A stretch of 44,875 bases of DNA from Bacilli bacterium (GCA_017428495.1 JAFRQS010000005.1:1-44875); one strand, 5' to 3'. Positions 8,615-19,600 are shown, counted from the first letter of the stretch. The notes: a model not told the origin generated them from the sequence alone. Program-made: numbers and translations.

Positions 8615-9721
8615 ATGGGTAGGTTAAAAATACAGGACTTAATAGATAGTACTAGCGATAAGAAAAAAGATAAATTCACAGATAATATTAGATCTAATTT
8701 ATTTATAAATGCTGATCTTAATAAGGTTGAGGCGGATTTTGAATGGTTAGATATAATGGAAGATACTATAAGATATTTAGATAATATTTTGAGAAATCCA
8801 AATAGATTTATTATAAATGAAGAAGAAATAGTTAAAATAGAATTAGCAAGAAGAATTACTGTAGAAAGTATAAGACATTTGTCTAAGCATACTAATTATA
8901 TTCAAAAAATTGAAGATAATGGTGATGTAAAACCGTCTAAAATATTAAATACATTGAAAGATGAAAGTTTTGATACATATGAAAACAGATTAATATATAC
9001 ATTAATTGATAATATGAGAAACTTTTTAGAAATAAAGAAGAAAAGTTTAATAACAGAATCTAGTTTAAAAGACATTAAAAAAGCTAAGTATTCAGCAAGA
9101 AGTAATGTTGGAAAAGAAAAAGTATTTATAGAAGTTAATTATACTTCGAGTTTGGTAGATAAAAATGAACCGAAGGGCGAAGTTCCTGTTGCTCAAAGAA
9201 TTCAAAGATTAGATGATGATATATCAATGTTAATGAATTCAGATGTATATAAAACATTGAGAAAATTACATGTTGCAAGAGTAATTCCGCCAATAAAAAA
9301 GACAAATGTTATATTGAAAAATACGAACTTTCAGTATGCTATGAAATTATGGGATTATTTGCAAAATCATGTTGCAGATGATACTAAGGTAGTGAAATAT
9401 AATAAAAAATATGAAGAGAATGGTATATTAAAAGAATATATGAATAATACCTTCTTGCTAGATTTTTTGGCAATGGATACACTTAGTGAAGTAGATAGTA
9501 AAGAAAAAGAAGTGGAAGTAATTGAACAAATTACTGATAATTTAATACAAAGGATAGTAGAGTTAAATGCTGATTTACCACTTACTACCTTAAAAGAAAA
9601 AATTGGCGATAAGATTGCCGTAGTAAAATATAAAAAAGAAGCAACTTTGGCAGAAATACAGAATACTATTTCTACACATATTAAGAGTTACTTAGAAAAG
9701 ATAGAAAATATAGAATTATAA
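8615..9721 (+). CDS. DUF2357-family (McrC-like) partner of the AAA+ ATPase, nuclease domain not evident
   Basis: This 368-aa soluble protein includes SFDTYENRLIYTLIDNM (about residues 118-134), the hallmark of DUF2357 proteins that accompany McrB-type ATPases. In restriction-type members a PD-(D/E)xK nuclease domain follows. Here I see no PD...ExK arrangement, and the C-terminal ~100 residues are helical. The protein is also short for a fused McrC. It is probably the adaptor or activator of the membrane AAA+ protein encoded 7 bases upstream, rather than a restriction nuclease. An AGGTGAG ribosome site precedes ATG 8615. The absence of a nuclease is by inspection; a profile search could overturn it. 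Confidence 0.65.
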   Translation: MGRLKIQDLIDSTSDKKKDKFTDNIRSNLFINADLNKVEADFEWLDIMEDTIRYLDNILRNPNRFIINEEEIVKIELARRITVESIRHLSKHTNYIQKIEDNGDVKPSKILNTLKDESFDTYENRLIYTLIDNMRNFLEIKKKSLITESSLKDIKKAKYSARSNVGKEKVFIEVNYTSSLVDKNEPKGEVPVAQRIQRLDDDISMLMNSDVYKTLRKLHVARVIPPIKKTNVILKNTNFQYAMKLWDYLQNHVADDTKVVKYNKKYEENGILKEYMNNTFLLDFLAMDTLSEVDSKEKEVEVIEQITDNLIQRIVELNADLPLTTLKEKIGDKIAVVKYKKEATLAEIQNTISTHIKSYLEKIENIEL

Positions 9722-9732
9722 GGAGTGGTAAT

Positions 9733-10260
9733 ATGAAACTATTACTAAAAATAATAAAGGGAGTTGTTACAGCATTTTTATTAGTTGTATTAGTATTAGT
9801 AATATTTCAAAAAATTACTAAAAATAAGATTACTATTGGAAATGTATATATATTTCAAGTAGTGTCAGGAAGTATGGTTCCAGATTATAAATTAGGTGAT
9901 ATAATTGTAGTAAAAAAAGTTAATCCAGAAAGCTTAGAAATAGGTGATGATGTCACATATTTGGGAAAATCTAGTAATTTAAATGGATTAACTATAACTC
10001 ATAGAATAGTTCAAAAAGAAGATAAAGATGGAAAATATCATTTTATTACTAAAGGTATTGCTAATGAAGCACAAGATCCAGAAATAAATGAAGATGATAT
10101 ATATGGTAAAGTAATATATAATACTAAAGTGTTTAGTTTTGTTGGAAGACTTATGACTAATGCTGCAGCATATTATTTACTATTTATAACTGTTGGAGCT
10201 GTTTTTGCATATGATATAATAACATCATTCGTTTTGAAAGAAGATGAGGAAGATGAATAG
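9733..10260 (+). CDS. SipW-type (ER-type) signal peptidase I
   Basis: This 175-aa enzyme has a membrane helix at residues 8-25, VVSGSMVPDY with catalytic Ser47, TITHRIV with catalytic His90, a region around AQDPEINEDDIYGKV bearing the usual acidic residues, and a C-terminal helix (about 147-167) with a short acidic tail. It is a complete SipW-size protein and probably the dedicated peptidase for the TasA-like protein whose gene overlaps its 3' end. The ribosome site GGAGTGG is well placed. It is the second apparently active signal peptidase in the operon, separated from the first by the ATPase module. Confidence 0.85.
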   Translation: MKLLLKIIKGVVTAFLLVVLVLVIFQKITKNKITIGNVYIFQVVSGSMVPDYKLGDIIVVKKVNPESLEIGDDVTYLGKSSNLNGLTITHRIVQKEDKDGKYHFITKGIANEAQDPEINEDDIYGKVIYNTKVFSFVGRLMTNAAAYYLLFITVGAVFAYDIITSFVLKEDEEDE

Positions 10261-10876
10261 AAAAAAAAGAGACATTTTAAAACCAACAAGAATATTATTC
10301 TTGATAGTTTTATTAGCTGCAAATACATTTGCGTGGTTTATTTATGCTACCAAAGTAGATAATCATATTTCTGTTCACGTAAAAGCATGGAATGTTGTAT
10401 TTGAAGCTGGAGAAAATCAGGTAACAAATAACATAAACTTAACAGTAGATGATTTATATCCTGGAATGGAAGACTATTCATATGAAATAAAGGCTTATAA
10501 TAGAGGTGAAGTATCTGCAACTTTATCATATAAAATATTAAGTGCTAGAATATTAAATGAGGAATATATCACTGTAGATGGTAGGGCTGAATTAAATCAA
10601 CAAGCTCAAGCTGGAGATCTTACAAGTCAACAATTAGAAAATAAATTACTTAATGATTATCCTTTTTCTATTGCAATGGCTATTAGTAATACTTATATGC
10701 AATTAGGAAATGGGGAAGAGAGTTTTACATTTGATGTAACATGGCCGTATGAAAGCCAAAATGATGAACTTGATACAACATGGGGTATTAATGCTGCAGA
10801 ATATAAAGAAGATCATCCACAAAGTTCAAGCATATCTATTCAAGTAAAATTAATTATTACACAGAATGCTAACTAG
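10244..10876 (+). CDS. TasA-like secreted fibre protein
   Basis: This protein is 210 aa from ATG 10244, or 207 aa from the in-frame ATG 10253; the ribosome site does not decide between them. Either start overlaps the end of the signal peptidase gene, so the two are translationally coupled. A basic N-terminus and hydrophobic helix lead to AANTFAWFIYATKVDNHISV, which has the T-F-A-W-F processing motif. The beta-rich mature part includes DLYPGMEDYSYEIKAYNRGE, a stretch resembling the PGD/PGM segment common in TasA/camelysin-type domains. It is probably a matrix subunit cleaved by the 9733 product. It is last in the operon and converges on the - strand gene at 10869, with stop codons overlapping. 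Confidence 0.7.
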   Translation: MRKMNRKKRDILKPTRILFLIVLLAANTFAWFIYATKVDNHISVHVKAWNVVFEAGENQVTNNINLTVDDLYPGMEDYSYEIKAYNRGEVSATLSYKILSARILNEEYITVDGRAELNQQAQAGDLTSQQLENKLLNDYPFSIAMAISNTYMQLGNGEESFTFDVTWPYESQNDELDTTWGINAAEYKEDHPQSSSISIQVKLIITQNAN

Positions 10877-11468
10877 TAGCTCTTTGTATAAATTGTAAAT
10901 TGACGTCAATACTTGCTTCTCCATCAATAGTGGCTTCAGTATCATCCTCATTATCCATAGTTTCACCTTGACCATCTTGCCACTCTATATAGAATCTATA
11001 TGTGTTTACAGTAGTACTTTCATTTAATGAATGGGCAGTGGTAATAGTAGGACTCGCTGAACTAAGCGATACTACATTACCATTGTTTATTTTATACCCA
11101 GTAAATACTAAGTCAGTTACAGTATTTGTGGATGATCTACTTAAAGTTATGGTTTCATCAAAAGCCACATCAACATTAGTAGAATCTATTGTAATATCAA
11201 AATAACCAGTGCTTGTTGGTGAAATAACACCACTTCTAATATTAGCATTTGCATCAAAGGTTGGAATTATAGTGGTTGAAAAATCATCATTGCTTAATAC
11301 ATCTTGATTATTTACTAAGAAGGACCACTTAGCAATAGTAAAATTTCCACTTGCTGAAGCACTGGATACATATTTGGCGTATGTGTCTTGAACCATATCT
11401 AACAGTAAAAATAAAGATATACAAGCTAAAAACAATCTAAATTTTCTGCTTCTAAAAAAACGATTCAT
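10869..11468 (-). CDS. TasA-like secreted fibre protein
   Basis: This 199-aa protein is encoded on the opposite strand. Its signal (residues 11-25) ends in MVQDTYAKYVSSASASGNF, the clearest TYAKY-type motif in the window, followed by TIAKWSFLVN and a Ser/Thr/Asp-rich beta domain ending in a strand (IDVNLQFIQRATS). This closely parallels the 3186 protein (GKWSIVLND ... INANFIQYTGE), so the two are probably paralogues. The ribosome site AGGAGG lies at 11474-11479 (shown as CCTCCT on +). Its last 8 bases overlap the end of the 10244 gene, with no terminator between the two convergent genes. Confidence 0.75.
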   Translation of the reverse strand: MNRFFRSRKFRLFLACISLFLLLDMVQDTYAKYVSSASASGNFTIAKWSFLVNNQDVLSNDDFSTTIIPTFDANANIRSGVISPTSTGYFDITIDSTNVDVAFDETITLSRSSTNTVTDLVFTGYKINNGNVVSLSSASPTITTAHSLNESTTVNTYRFYIEWQDGQGETMDNEDDTEATIDGEASIDVNLQFIQRATS

Positions 11469-11493
11469 ATAGTCCTCCTTTCTTTACACTTTC

Positions 11494-11524
11494 ATTATAT
11501 CAAATATAATGTAAAATGTGTCAA
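11494..11524 (-). promoter_or_regulatory. Promoter of the - strand TasA-like gene
   Basis: Read on the - strand: TTGACA (11519-11524) and an extended -10, TG-A-TATAAT (11494-11502). The 19-base spacing is long, so the extended -10 probably dominates. Confidence 0.5.
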
Positions 11525-11540
11525 AAAAGTGAGTAAAAAA

Positions 11541-11554
11541 ATGTAAATTTACAT
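11541..11554. promoter_or_regulatory. 14-bp perfect palindrome between divergent promoters
   Basis: ATGTAAATTTACAT is a perfect inverted repeat. It lies upstream of both the - strand promoter and the + strand promoter at 11608, a position suited to an operator controlling both matrix transcripts. No regulator is identified, and in such AT-rich DNA chance cannot be excluded. Confidence 0.35.
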
Positions 11555-11607
11555 TTATATTTGTTTGCAGCTTTTGACAAAAAATGTAGAAAAAAGCAAA
11601 AAATTAG

Positions 11608-11636
11608 TTGCATTTTTTAAGCAAATGGGTTAGAAT
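11608..11636 (+). promoter_or_regulatory. Promoter for the 11678-13515 fibre genes
   Basis: TTGCAT (11608-11613), a 17-base spacer and TAGAAT (11631-11636), 41 bases before the start codon. Confidence 0.5.
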
Positions 11637-11677
11637 TGATATGTATGATAGGACACATTATCATATGGTGATGATTT

Positions 11678-12391
11678 ATGGCTAAAGAGGTAATAGTAAC
11701 TGCAGATAAAGTTAAGAACAGGAAAGCCTTTGTAAAAGTTGTAAAAAGAGCCCTTCTTATATTATTGATATTTCTGATATTACTATATATAGTACTAGAG
11801 ATAATATATCATGAGGGAAGATTTACTATTACATTGGATTCTAATCAAACTTTAGAAAGCGGTTTAGCAATATTTGATAGCACAAATAATGGACATGCCA
11901 AAAGAAAATTAGAGGCAACCCCAATAAAATTTATGGATAATATAGATGGTAGAACTATACCTGAGAATGTTCATAAAGAAGCGGAGGGCTCTCATAATGG
12001 CAAGAATTATATCGCATATACATTCTTTGTAGAAAATCAAGGAAATGAAGTACTTGAATATTTCTATGAGGTAGTTATAGATGATGTAATTAAAAATGTG
12101 GATGAAGCCATTAGAATTCGCATATATAGAAATGATGAATATGTTACATATGCGAAGAGAAATCATCTTGATAATAAACCAGAAAAAAATACAGAACCAT
12201 TCAAAAATATCAAGGAATCACCAGATACTATAATTTTGGAGAAGGTAGAAAATTTTAAACCGAATGATATAGATAGATATACAATTGTCATTTGGATCGA
12301 AGGACCAGATCCAGATTGTATAGATGCCTTGATAGGTGGGGAATTAAAAGCGCATATGGTTATTGCAGAACAACATATTGAACAAAGTTAG
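11678..12391 (+). CDS. Membrane-anchored TasA-related protein
   Basis: This 237-aa protein has a basic N-terminus and a hydrophobic helix (about residues 25-43) running into LEIIYHEGRFTITL. There is no T-(Y/F)-A processing motif, so it may stay anchored. The outer domain is beta-rich, and near its C-terminus has WIEGPDPDCIDALIGGELKAHMVI. This aligns with WIEGQDIDCENNASGTDITFNLEL in the next protein, so the two share a domain. One explanation is that this is the anchor or base subunit for the 12403 fibre protein. The ribosome site is weak (GGTGATG), and the stop is 11 bases before the next start. Confidence 0.6.
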   Translation: MAKEVIVTADKVKNRKAFVKVVKRALLILLIFLILLYIVLEIIYHEGRFTITLDSNQTLESGLAIFDSTNNGHAKRKLEATPIKFMDNIDGRTIPENVHKEAEGSHNGKNYIAYTFFVENQGNEVLEYFYEVVIDDVIKNVDEAIRIRIYRNDEYVTYAKRNHLDNKPEKNTEPFKNIKESPDTIILEKVENFKPNDIDRYTIVIWIEGPDPDCIDALIGGELKAHMVIAEQHIEQS

Positions 12392-12402
12392 GAGTGAAAA
12401 AT

Positions 12403-13515
12403 ATGAAAAAAAGAAAAAAAGAAAACAGAAAGAAATTAAGAACGCTCATTCTATTGTTAGTGCTAACAATAACAATGTTTGGGACATCAACATATGCATG
12501 GTTTACAGCTAATAGAATTGTAACTATCGAAAGTATTAATGTACATGTTGAAACTAGTGATGGTATTCAGATATCTACTAATGGTAGTACATGGAAGTCT
12601 GTTCTTACTCAAGCAGATATAACTACAGGAGCTTATAGTGGCGCTGATAACTTTATTCCATCAACGTTAGATGCTGTATCAACAACTGGTGCAACTACAT
12701 CTAATTCAAGCGCTGGAACAAGGTTATTAGATATGTATAGTAGTACTATTGGTACTGATACTAATTCAGGTGCTTATACATTATCTACTACTAAAGTTGA
12801 TGAATCAACTGATAAGACTAAGTTTGTTGCATTTGATATATTTTTGAAAGTTAGTTCTAACAAAGCTGTTTATATAAATAGTGCTGATACATTTTCAAAT
12901 GTTGTAATGGCATCAAATTCTACAGATAGAGGACTTAAGAATGCTGCTAGAGTTGCTTTTGTACCTATTGGTGAAGCAGCATCTACAGATACAGTTTCAA
13001 ATATTACAAGTGCATTCTATGCAAGCAATCCTAAAGCTGTTAAGATTTGGGAACCAAACAATGATTTACATTCAACAGCTGTTGTAAACAGTGTTGGCGT
13101 TGAATACGGATTTACTGGTGCTAATGCTTTAACTGCTAGTGGTGGTAACGCTGTTACATATTATGGTATTAAATCAGCTATACCAACTGCTGATGCTGTT
13201 AATTTAATTAATGCTGTTAGAGGAACAACAACAACTTATGGTAGCCCAGCTGTAACATTCTCAGAAACTGTTACTGAAGGTACTGTAACAAATAATAGTA
13301 CTGAATATTCAACTGCTGGAACATTGTTATCAACACCAGGAACACTTGCTACTGGTAAAGATTATAAAGCATTTGATCTTGCTGCTGGTATTACAAAAAT
13401 GCGTGTATATATGTGGATTGAAGGTCAAGATATTGACTGTGAAAACAACGCATCTGGTACTGATATAACATTCAATCTAGAATTAAGTATTAGAGAATCA
13501 GCAGGAACTCCATAA
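12403..13515 (+). CDS. Major TasA-like fibre or surface protein
   Basis: This 370-aa protein starts at ATG 12403, placed by AGGAG at 12390-12394. The strongly basic N-terminus (MKKRKKENRKK) and hydrophobic helix end in GTSTYAWFTANR, the same T-Y-A-W-F motif as the 10244 protein. The mature part is rich in Ser, Thr, Ala, Gly and Asn with few Lys or Cys, as expected for an abundant extracellular polymer. WIEGQDIDC near the end is shared with the preceding protein. Codons are somewhat less AT-biased than in its neighbours, which fits high expression. A strong terminator follows. It is the best candidate for the main matrix fibre subunit here. Confidence 0.7.
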   Translation: MKKRKKENRKKLRTLILLLVLTITMFGTSTYAWFTANRIVTIESINVHVETSDGIQISTNGSTWKSVLTQADITTGAYSGADNFIPSTLDAVSTTGATTSNSSAGTRLLDMYSSTIGTDTNSGAYTLSTTKVDESTDKTKFVAFDIFLKVSSNKAVYINSADTFSNVVMASNSTDRGLKNAARVAFVPIGEAASTDTVSNITSAFYASNPKAVKIWEPNNDLHSTAVVNSVGVEYGFTGANALTASGGNAVTYYGIKSAIPTADAVNLINAVRGTTTTYGSPAVTFSETVTEGTVTNNSTEYSTAGTLLSTPGTLATGKDYKAFDLAAGITKMRVYMWIEGQDIDCENNASGTDITFNLELSIRESAGTP

Positions 13516-13526
13516 TAGGTTAAGCA

Positions 13527-13552
13527 AAGAAGACTTAGGTCTTCTTTTTTTT
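13527..13552 (+). terminator. Rho-independent terminator after the fibre gene
   Basis: AAGAAGAC (13527-13534) pairs with GTCTTCTT (13539-13546) around TTAG, followed by eight or more T. Confidence 0.9.
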
Positions 13553-13583
13553 GTCAAAAAATAATGCTTTAATTCGAAAAATA

Positions 13584-13597
13584 TGGTAAAATATAAT
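13584..13597 (+). promoter_or_regulatory. Extended -10 promoter of the giant adhesin operon
   Basis: TGGTAAAAT (13584-13592) overlaps a TATAAT (13592-13597), 19-24 bases before ATG 13616. No convincing -35 is seen. Confidence 0.5.
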
Positions 13598-13615
13598 ATG
13601 AGAAAGTAGGTTAAA

Positions 13616-16600
13616 ATGCAAACAGTTGAAGTTATTAAAAAACATAGAAAAGCTATATTTATAATAACAATGTTGATTGTTGTAGTTTTGTCATGGTCAT
13701 TTATTAATTCATTTAGTGAAACCACTACTTCTTCTGCTTGGGATGGAAACGTTGCTGACTCTTTTAAAAGCGGTACAGGAACAAATAAAAATCCATATGT
13801 TATTTCAAATGCATCTGAGTATGCTTACTTTAAAGAATTACTAGAGAGTGAAGATGCATATGTATATTTAAATAAGACATATAAAATAACTAATAGTTTT
13901 AATTACGGTGGATATGACATATCCATTAATAATAGTCAACCTTTTACAGGAATAATAGATGGTACTGGTAAAACTATATTTAATACAAATGTTACAAGTG
14001 CTTTATTTAAATCAATAGATGGAGCAACTATAAAGAATATTGCTTTTGATTTGAATTATACACTAGATAATGGAACTGATGGAGTAATAGCAAGTAATAG
14101 TAATAATTCTATAATTAATATGGTCTTATTAGAAGGTAATATAACTATAAATAATGATTCTAAATTTGGTGGAGTTATATATACATCAAAAAATAGTAAT
14201 TATGATAATATTGTTTTAAATTATAATATAGTTGGTAATAGTGATAATATTTATAAATTTGCTTATGAATTAGATTCTGATAATATAGGAAATATATTAA
14301 TAAAAAAAGATAATTATTCAAATTCTAAAGATGAAATTTTGGTTAATAATTTTGAAATAGTTAATAGTAACATAAATTTAGTTGGTATTGATAACTTAGA
14401 TAATTATTCTACAAGTGAATATAACATGGTAGTTAATAATAATCACTTTACTATAACAAAAAGTAATAGTACAAGTGGTAAAAAGGGACCTGTTAGGGGA
14501 ATAAGTGCATCTGACACTATTACTGAGCATGCATCTGGTGTTGATGGTACAACTGTATATGTTAATGATTTTACAAGTGATTTAAATTATTTAAAGGGAT
14601 TAAATTTTGCTGAAGTAAGAAATACAAGTATTCCTAGTGGCGTAAGTACTGGCTATTATGATAATGATTATTTAGTTAAAGTTCAAATTATATATGATGG
14701 TCATGACATTAATAATTCATCATTAGTAGGAACTGTATCACCAATCAATAATGAAAATGCTAATAAATATGTTTATTTTAAATATTATCCTTTAGAAAGA
14801 AATAGTAATGGTACTTTAGCAACTAATAGTAATGGTGACAATTATATTCACATAGAACTTATAGATAATCCATTTAGCAAGAGACCATACGTTAATGGAA
14901 CTGAATATGGTTTTAATGGATGGGTATGTAATCAAAGTGTAGATACTACTGCTAATTTATGTGATAATGCTACTTTAAGTTTTAATGTAAATAATTATAC
15001 TAGATATTTAGATGTAGCTGTTGATGGCGGTAGTGAAATTATTATTCATTTAAATGCTAGTTGGTATAAAGCAGATGTAGTAACATCATATAGTAATATT
15101 ACCAATTTTAAATCAAAGTCTATGCAGAGTACATCTTATACAACAACTGAGACAATTGTGCATCCTGCTAGTTATTTTTGGAAACAAAATTATACACAAA
15201 TGGAATTTACTCGTACCTATGAAAGAGGGGATGACGTTAATGGTTATATTCCTCGTGGAACTTGGTATAGAACAAGTAATACAAGTGGTACATATACGTA
15301 TGTCTCAGGTAATAATACTAGATGCGGTTATAACAGAACATGTTATGGTTATGTAGCAAATACAACTGCTATTCCTGCAGGTACTAAATATGAGGGAGGT
15401 ACAGTTAGATTTGTTGCTAACTTCAGACCTACAAATAATAATACCGATACAACAATTAATACTTATAATACTACCTATATGGAACTACGTGATGATCCAG
15501 ATGGAAATTATTCATACAATGAACAAATAACACATACGTATACTTATATACCAAGCGGTAATGCTTCTGGATTCTATTATCAAGTTAGTAACCCAACATC
15601 AGCAATGATTCAAACAGGTGAATATTATAATAGCAGTGGTACAAAATGTACTAGTACATCAGGTTGTAATCCTGCATATAAATTAATTCAATATAATGAT
15701 TCAGTAAATAAATCTAATGGTAATTCCATATCTTTAATTGAAAGAGTAAATGACAATGATGTTGATGCAGCTAAGTATTATTATTTAGTAACTAGGGATA
15801 TGAATATATTTAGATATACTAGTACAAATAGTCTTTCTTTTGAACGTATAGAAGTAAATAGACCATTTACAGTTACTGGTACATCAATAAATGGAACTAC
15901 AACTACAGGAGTGTTAGAGTATCCATCATCTACCGGATGGTTTAGCGGTACAACTTATTATGATTTTGCTGTTTCTAATGATTTAGTAATTGAAAATATT
16001 AAAATAGACGGACCAGATACTACTGGAACAGACAATACAACTCTTGGCGGAGACAGTAAAACAAGTCAAGTAATATATGCTAACTCACATAATTTGAAAA
16101 TAGGTAGAAATGTTACAAGTGATGATGGTAGCGGTTATTTAATTGCTGAATCAGTGTTTGGTGGCAGTAATAATGATAATGTATCTGGAACATTTAGAGT
16201 AATTATTGAAAGTGGTATATATTATGCTTATCATAGTGGTGTAATGAGTGGTAGTTCAAATTATACATTAAATGAAACTACAATTTTAGGTAGTGACTAT
16301 GATAGAGTAAGTTCTAATAATGATAAACTTAAATTTATAATAGGGTTAGATGGATTTGCAGGAGGACATCATACTGCAGGTAGTGATTCTTTATTCGCAT
16401 CATTTACTACAGTTAAGAGTGGAACACTTGGATACAATAGTGATGGTACACCTAATACTGATAATACAGCGGGTATGTATATTGGAGGAAGATCAAGCAA
16501 GTGTGTTGAATCAATTACTGGTGCTAAAGTAGAAGGTGGAAAAGTAAACACAATTGTAGGTGGATATGGTTATAATGGATCTGCAAGTACAAATTCTACT

Positions 16601-19600
16601 TATATTGGTATGAGTGGTGGAACAGTAAGAGAAATATATGGTGGTGCAGGTCACTCAACAACTCAAGGAAATCGTATAATAAATGTTACTGGTGGAACAG
16701 TAAGTTATAGTATTTTAGGTGGTTCTGATAGTTATAGTTCAACGGATACAGATGATGGCGTTGTTCAAGGTTCAACTTTAGTTTATGTTGGTGGTAATAC
16801 AATAGTTGGTGATGGCTCTACTGGTGAATTAAATGGCGTTGAATCAGGCTCAGTATTTGGAGCTGGTGGAGGTAATAGTAATCCCGATGCAACTTCAAAA
16901 GGAACTGTATATAATTCACATGTAATTATAAATGGAGGAACCATTGCTACATCTGTATATGGGGGTGGTAACTTTGGTTCAACAGGAACCCAAAGTAATA
17001 CCTCTGCATCAACAGTAATTGATATACTTTCTGGAACAATTGGAAGTGTTTATGGTGGTTCTAAATCAGCGGGATTTAGTAAAACTGATTATACTACTTC
17101 AAGTACAATTGATATAAATGTATCAGGTGGTACAATAGCCAATATTTATGGTGGTTCAAATACTAAAGGTGACATATATGGCGCTATAGATATAGATGTT
17201 ACAGGTGGAACAATTACTGGAAACATTTATGGTGGTGGAAAAGGTGGTATCGAGACAGGAAATAATCCTAGTCCAGGAACAACTACTGCATATGACGTTT
17301 CTGTTACAATAGGTGATAGTAATGGTGGACCAACTATTGGAGGAAATGTTTATGGTGGTAGTGCTTTTGGAAGCGTAAATGGTTCAAGTCAAGGAAATGT
17401 TACAGTTACGGTAAATGATGGAACAATTACTGGATCTGTATTTGGCGGTGGACAAGGAGATTCAACTCATACACCTGTAGTTAATGGAAACATAACTGTA
17501 ACTATTAATGATGGTGATATTACAAATGTATTTGGAGGTAATGACCAAGCTGGAAGCCATACAAAATTGAATAATGTATATTTGAATGGTGGTACTATTG
17601 ATAGCGTTTATGGTGGTGGTAATAGATCTAGTGTTACAAATACCCATGTATATGAAAATGGTTCTACTGTAACTAGTATTTATGGTGGATCTAATACATT
17701 AGGTGATGTATCAACTACAACTGTAAATATAACATCTGGAACAGTTGCTAATGTTTATGGTGGAAATAATGAAGGTGGAAGCTGTGGAACTACAAATGTT
17801 TTAGTTGATGGTACTGCAAGAGTAACAAGTAGTGTATATGGTGGAGGAAACCAAGTAAATACTACAACAACAAATGTAACTTTAAATAGTGCTGCTGCAA
17901 CTATTCCTAATATTTATGGTGGTGGTAATAGTGCTAGTGTAACAACTACAAATATAATTCAAAATGGAGTAAGAGTTATTAATATATTTGGTGGTTCAAA
18001 CTCTAGTGGTGTTGTTACTACAACTAACATAAATTATAATTCAGGTGTAGCTACAAATGTTTATGGTGGAAATAATGCAGGTGGTAGCACACTAACAACA
18101 AATGTAACATTAAATAATGGAACCATTGCTAATATTTATGGCGGTGGAAATAATGCAAATGGTGGCGAATCAAATGTAAATATATTAGGTGGAAGTGTAA
18201 ATAATGTCTATGGTGGAGGAAACAATGCTGGATTAAATGAATCAAATGTTACCATAACATCTGGAAGTGCTATTTATGTATATGGTGGTTCTAATAATAC
18301 AGGATTAGTAACTACAACCAATGTAACACTTAATAATTCTTCAAGTAGAATTACTGCTATTTATGGCGGCGGTAATAGAGCACAAGTGGGAACAACAAAT
18401 GTAGAAATAAATAATGGAACCATAAGTGATGTGTATGGTGGAGGAAACCTTGCAGCTGTAACAGGTAATACTACTTTAGATATAAATGGTGGAACCATAA
18501 ATAATAATATTTATGGTGGCGGTAATTTTGGTGTAGTAAATGGTTCATCAAATGTAACTATTACTAACGCTACTATATTAGGTAGTGCATATGCAGGTGG
18601 TAATGGAGCAACAGCAACACTTTTAGGTAATACAAATATCACAATAGATGGAAATACAGTAATAGGTACATCATCATCAGTACCTCCTGCAAGTGGAAGC
18701 GTATTTGGAGGTGGAAATCAGGCAGCTACTGGTAATGAGAATAGTAATACATCAATAAGTAATGTAAATATTGCTGGAGGCACAATATATGGAAATGTAT
18801 ATGGCGGTGCAAATACTTCAGTAATATATGGAAATACTAATGTGAATATTGGAGCTTCTGTGCCAATAAATAATTTGCAGACAAGTAATATATATGTAAA
18901 AGGTCATGTATTTGGTGGTGGTGAAGCTAATGCCAGTGGATCTGAAATTTATGACTGGTTCTTTATAAGTGTTACACAAGGAACTAATATAAATATAGAT
19001 GCTAATGGATATAATAATTTCCAAATAGATGGTTCATTCTATGGTGGTGGTAATGCATCATCTGCAAGTGGTGATAGTTACTTATATATTAATAATTACG
19101 GAAGTATAAATAATCCAAAAAGAAATATATCTATACAAAGAGTTAAGTATGTAACAATAAATAATTCAAGTGTGCTATTGCAAGGTGCAATAGATAGAGC
19201 TAATGAGTATGATAAAGAATTATTCTCAATAAGTAGAGTTCAACTATTAAAACTTAAAAATAATTCAGAATTATTCTTAGAAACAGGTGCAAATTTATTA
19301 GAGAATTTCTATAGTGTTGATTCGAATGATAATTTTGCAGTTGTACAAATAGATACAGATAATAATGCAATTACAAGTAGAACAGTTAATAATAGAGTAT
19401 ATATGTATGAAGGTAAAAACTTAAATGTTGCCAAAGATCAACAGGTAACAGATTATGGTGACGTAAAAGGAATGACATTCTTAGGTATATTTAATTATGC
19501 TAATGGTGGAGTTAATACAGGTATATACAGTAATTCATATGCTCCTGGAGATACATTAGATTGGTCAGGTGTATTTACAAGAGGAAGTTATGTACTTGGT

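Noticed and set aside
7081..9721. A classical McrBC restriction system
   Set aside because: The ATPase is membrane-anchored, no DNA-recognition domain or PD-(D/E)xK nuclease motif is visible, and the pair is embedded in a secretion operon.
16150..19070. A CRISPR array or non-coding tandem repeat
   Set aside because: The repeats are degenerate, vary in length and stay in one open frame encoding YGGGN units of a surface protein.
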